64,000 nt of DNA, from NCBI RefSeq assembly GCF_002077945.1, contig NZ_LVYD01000102.1, forward strand, positions 186,001-250,000, in the 5' to 3' direction. Shown here one piece after another: positions 61,011 to 64,000 of this stretch. The notes beneath the pieces were generated by a model. It was not told where the DNA came from and searched no databases. It saw only the letters and a program-made list of their open reading frames with translations. Position 1 is the stretch's first letter. Every line of letters starts with the position of its first letter. Both the position numbers and the translations under genes were made by a program. The stretch is from Niastella vici. Its GTDB lineage: Bacteria; Bacteroidota; Bacteroidia; Chitinophagales; Chitinophagaceae.

Positions 61011-64000
61011 TTATTTATAGAGCCATACCCGCATCAGCGACAGCAATTGCTCTATATTCACCGGTTTCGAAACATAATCGCTCATGCCTGCTTCCAGGCA
61101 TTTTTCCCGGTCGCCTTTCATGGCCTTTGCTGTAAGCGCAATAATGGGCAGCTTGCTAAAGCCTTCCATTTTCCGGATGTTCATGGTGGCTTCGAACCCG
61201 TCCATTTCAGGCATCATGATATCCATCAATACAATTTCGACATCGGGATGCTGGTTTAACATTTCAAGACACACCTTACCGTTCTCAGCTACAAAACATT
61301 TCATCCCCTCTTCTTCCAGTACATTGGTAAGGGAGTAAATGTTACGCATATCATCATCTACGATCAGCACTTTTTTATTCTTCAGCACTTCTTCGGTACG
61401 GTGCAGCTTGCGAATGATCTGCTGTTTTTCTTTTGGCAGGTTCGATTCAACCCGGTGCAGGAACAGGGCGGTTTCATCGAGTAGCCGTTCTTTGGAATTG
61501 GAGGTCTTTAGCACAACCGTATCGGCCAGTTTCTCCAGTTGCTTTGCCTCGTCCTTGTTCATGTCACGGCCGGTATATACGATGATCGGGATCTTGTTCA
61601 GTTCTTCGCTTTCCTTTATTTTTTCCATCAATTCAAAACCTGTCATATCGGGCAACCCCAGATCAATGATGATGCAATCGAATTTTTCATCCTCCAGCAT
61701 TTTATAAGCTTCCTGACCGGTATACGCCGCAAAGGATTTGATGTCACCGTTACCAATAAGCTCGCGAATGGCTTTATTCTGTTGCGGGTTATCTTCCACC
61801 ACCAGTAATTTCTTTAGCTTGCGGTTTACAAAATCCTCAATGCGGTCAAAGGCGCCCTTTACTGCATCGTGCGTAAGTGGTTTGCGCAGAAAATCAAACG
61901 CGCCCAGTTCCATCCCTTCCTTCCGAAGGTCGTACCCCGACATGATCTGTACGGGTATATGCCGCAATTCAGGGTCGTTCTTCAGTAACCGCAATACTTC
62001 AGCGCCATCGAGCACCGGCAGCTTCATATCGAGTATAATGGCATCGGGCCGGTAATACCGCGCCAGGCTTAAGCCGGTGTTACCCTGGTGGGCAATAATA
62101 CCTTTATATCCCTTTTCACGCGCTATATCGAGTAACAATTTCGCAAACACTACATCGTCTTCAATGATCAGGATGGTTTTATCGTTATCCCGCAAATGAT
62201 AGCGGTCGTCTTCGGCTTCCTTGTGCGGCACGGGTATATGCGCCGGGATCACCGGCAACTCTTTCCTGATCTCCGGCTTCCGGATTTCCACAGTTTTTTC
62301 GCCTTTGGTAACATGAGCTGCATCGAATTGCAACGGCAGGTAAAGGGTAAAGGTGCTGCCCTTTCCTTCTGCACTAACCAGGTGTATTTCACCGCCTAAT
62401 GCACCGGCCAGCTCCCGGCTGATAGACAATCCCAAACCGGTTCCGCCAAATTTTCGCTTGGTTGAACCGTCGGCCTGCTGGAACGCTTCAAAAATGATAC
62501 CCTGCTTGCTTTGGGGTATGCCAATACCCGAATCGGCCACTGAGAAAACGGCCACTTCGGAAAGGCCGCGCAGGTTGGCATTCCGCAGCGTAGGATCGGG
62601 CGGTTGCACATCCATGATCACCTCTATTTTTCCATCGCGATCGGTAAACTTGAATGCATTGGAAAGCAGGTTGCGCAATATTTGTTCAAGCCGTTGCCTG
62701 TCGGTATGTAATGGGGAGCGGAAATGTTCTTCATAACAGGTGATCCTGAAATCGATGTTCTTATTCTTTGCAAATTCAGCAAACAATTGTTTCAGGCTTT
62801 TGGTGATCTCACTAACCGGTACTTCCTCAATTTCGATCTCAATTTTGCCCGCCTCCACTTTCGACAGGTCGAGTATTTCATTGATGAGGTTCAACAGGTC
62901 GGTACCGGAGTTGTGAATATTCGAAGCAAACTCAATATCTTTCTGGGTAAGCGCGTTGCTTTTATTTTCGGTCAGTAGTTGCGACAAAATTAAAATACTG
63001 TTGAGCGGGGTGCGCAGTTCATGCGACATATTGGCCAGGAATTCCGATTTATATTTACTGGTGGTTTCCAGTTCCCGCGCCTTGTTTTCCACATCTATTT
63101 TGGCCAGCTCCAGCTTTTCTTTTTGTTCTTCGAGCAGGTTGGCTTTTTCTTCCAGCTCTTCATTGGTTTGCTGCAACTCTTCCTGCTGGGCCCGTAATTC
63201 GGCTTGTGATTTCTCCAGCATCTGGGTCTTTTCGCTCAGCTCTTCGTTTGTTTGTTTCAGTTCTTCCTGTTGTGCTTCCAGCTCTTCGGTGAGGCGTTGG
63301 GCTTCTTCGAGCAACTCCTGTTGTTTGTTCCTTGCCTGCGACGAATTAAAGGCGATGCCGATGCTTTCTGAAACTATTTTCAGGAACTGGAGGTCCAGGT
63401 CGGATATGTCGCGCATGGTGCCTATTTCTATAACCCCTTTCACATAGTTGTCGTACAGGAATGGGTATACCAGGATATTCCTTGGCGTTGCCTGTCCCAG
63501 CCCGGAGCTCACCTTCACATAATCTTCAGGTACATTGGCAAAAACAATGGGCTTTTTTTCCAGGGCCGACTGTCCTACCAGCCCTTCTCCCAGCTTTATT
63601 ATATTTGTATTTCCTTTACGGTGAGAAAAGGCATAACTGCCAGACAGCATGAGTTGATTGTTTTCGACCAGGTAAATAGCGCCTACCTGGGCGTTGAGGT
63701 ACGCTGTGAGCATGCTGATTATCTGCAGGGCCAGGTCCCCTACAACCTTTTCGCCCCGCAAAATATTATTCAGTTGACTGGCTCCCGTTAACATCCAGGT
63801 GCGGACCTCATTATCATTCGACAGTTTTTGCAGGTTCTGTTTCATGTTTTCCAGGGCCTTGCTCAGGAGATCGGCGTCACTGCGAATTCTTATTACGGGC
63901 GAATAATCACCCTGGCCAATGGCCTCTGCTATTTGCGCGTATTCCTTTGACACCAGTACCATTTGGTTAAAGGAGGCTACCAGGTTACCAATTTCGTCTT
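61011..64000 (-). CDS. Hybrid sensor histidine kinase with HAMP, GAF and three receiver domains (5' end outside window)
   Basis: At least 996 residues; the frame is open to the right edge, and codons before the first internal ATG read DEIGNLVASFNQM, a HAMP helix, so the membrane and sensor part lies outside. In order: HAMP, GAF (about 75-205, GAIYLVENNQLMLSG), and a long coiled coil with repeated QQEELKQTNEEL-type heptads. HisKA (EFLANMSHELRTPLNSILIL) and HATPase (LRNLLSNAFKFT, GIGIP, GTGLGLSISRE) follow, then receivers at about 600-720 (IILDMKLPVLDG), 725-840 (IIIDLGLPDMTG) and 870-985 (VLMDIMMPEMDG). First visible gene of the signalling operon. The coiled coil is rich in Glu/Gln, as needed for CheR methylation, which is inference. 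Confidence 0.93.
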   Translation of the reverse strand, partial: DEIGNLVASFNQMVLVSKEYAQIAEAIGQGDYSPVIRIRSDADLLSKALENMKQNLQKLSNDNEVRTWMLTGASQLNNILRGEKVVGDLALQIISMLTAYLNAQVGAIYLVENNQLMLSGSYAFSHRKGNTNIIKLGEGLVGQSALEKKPIVFANVPEDYVKVSSGLGQATPRNILVYPFLYDNYVKGVIEIGTMRDISDLDLQFLKIVSESIGIAFNSSQARNKQQELLEEAQRLTEELEAQQEELKQTNEELSEKTQMLEKSQAELRAQQEELQQTNEELEEKANLLEEQKEKLELAKIDVENKARELETTSKYKSEFLANMSHELRTPLNSILILSQLLTENKSNALTQKDIEFASNIHNSGTDLLNLINEILDLSKVEAGKIEIEIEEVPVSEITKSLKQLFAEFAKNKNIDFRITCYEEHFRSPLHTDRQRLEQILRNLLSNAFKFTDRDGKIEVIMDVQPPDPTLRNANLRGLSEVAVFSVADSGIGIPQSKQGIIFEAFQQADGSTKRKFGGTGLGLSISRELAGALGGEIHLVSAEGKGSTFTLYLPLQFDAAHVTKGEKTVEIRKPEIRKELPVIPAHIPVPHKEAEDDRYHLRDNDKTILIIEDDVVFAKLLLDIAREKGYKGIIAHQGNTGLSLARYYRPDAIILDMKLPVLDGAEVLRLLKNDPELRHIPVQIMSGYDLRKEGMELGAFDFLRKPLTHDAVKGAFDRIEDFVNRKLKKLLVVEDNPQQNKAIRELIGNGDIKSFAAYTGQEAYKMLEDEKFDCIIIDLGLPDMTGFELMEKIKESEELNKIPIIVYTGRDMNKDEAKQLEKLADTVVLKTSNSKERLLDETALFLHRVESNLPKEKQQIIRKLHRTEEVLKNKKVLIVDDDMRNIYSLTNVLEEEGMKCFVAENGKVCLEMLNQHPDVEIVLMDIMMPEMDGFEATMNIRKMEGFSKLPIIALTAKAMKGDREKCLEAGMSDYVSKPVNIEQLLSLMRVWLYK

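Noticed and set aside
1..64000. tRNA, rRNA, riboswitch, insertion sequence or phage genes
   Set aside because: None recognised by eye on either strand; a covariance-model search was not possible.

Overview
The window looks like chromosomal DNA of a Bacteroidota member, most likely family Chitinophagaceae (Niastella/Chitinophaga type). Three SusC/SusD pairs are present, two of them with an ECF sigma/FecR pair. There is also a type IX secretion C-terminal domain, TANNTTTG-like promoter elements, hardly any Shine-Dalgarno sequences, and short intergenic repeats typical of these genomes. I saw no rRNA, tRNA, CRISPR array, insertion sequence or prophage.

Layout. 1-4259 (-): alpha-2-macroglobulin-like protein with a TonB plug domain, running off the left edge. 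4492-15855: an island resembling a ribosomally made peptide (RiPP, lanthipeptide-like) locus. It has a MauE-like membrane redox protein, a small HTH protein, a kinase plus LanC-like protein, a lyase-like plus kinase protein, two PPP-type phosphatases (one of them in the adjacent SusCD operon), thioredoxin-like proteins, a beta-propeller lipoprotein and a 98-residue Ser/Thr/Asn-rich exported peptide with two Cys. Four copies of one palindrome, ACTGCAG-N5-CTGCAGT, each followed by a TANNTTAG-type -7 element, tie its transcription units together. 15936-25860 (-): ECF sigma, FecR, SusC with STN domain, SusD and a thioredoxin-phosphatase fusion. 9420-10100 is a gene-free repeat mosaic with six 21-bp tandem units.

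26365-36906: a few small genes, then a phosphonate-catabolism operon on the - strand (SusC, SusD, PhnZ-like HD protein, phosphonatase-like HAD hydrolase, DUF5690 transporter, TIGR03364-type FAD oxidoreductase) with an XRE-cupin regulator gene just upstream. 36926-37068 holds the probable 3' remnant of a nuclease-family gene and its terminator. 37275-44329: envelope lipid/glycan genes (two PAP2 phosphatases, two ArnT-like glycosyltransferases, a flippase-like membrane protein, an esterase and an SGNH hydrolase), closed by a strong terminator. 44496-46613: PhoX-like protein with T9SS tail. 46799-47095: small haem-motif protein. 47277-54476: a second ECF sigma/FecR/SusC/SusD system. 54488-56053: a small secreted protein and an alpha/beta hydrolase.

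56163-64000 (-): signalling operon of a hybrid sensor kinase with three receiver domains (running off the right edge), CheR, a CheB methylesterase domain, a receiver-PAS-kinase, a single-domain response regulator and a NarL-type receiver-PAS-kinase, ended by an intrinsic terminator at 56083-56115.

Most original observation: the class III lanthionine synthetase, normally lyase-kinase-cyclase in one chain, appears as two proteins (lyase-kinase and kinase-cyclase) in separate units. These share an operator with the candidate substrate peptide and lie next to protein-phosphatase-like genes. Function is inferred from motifs and context only.
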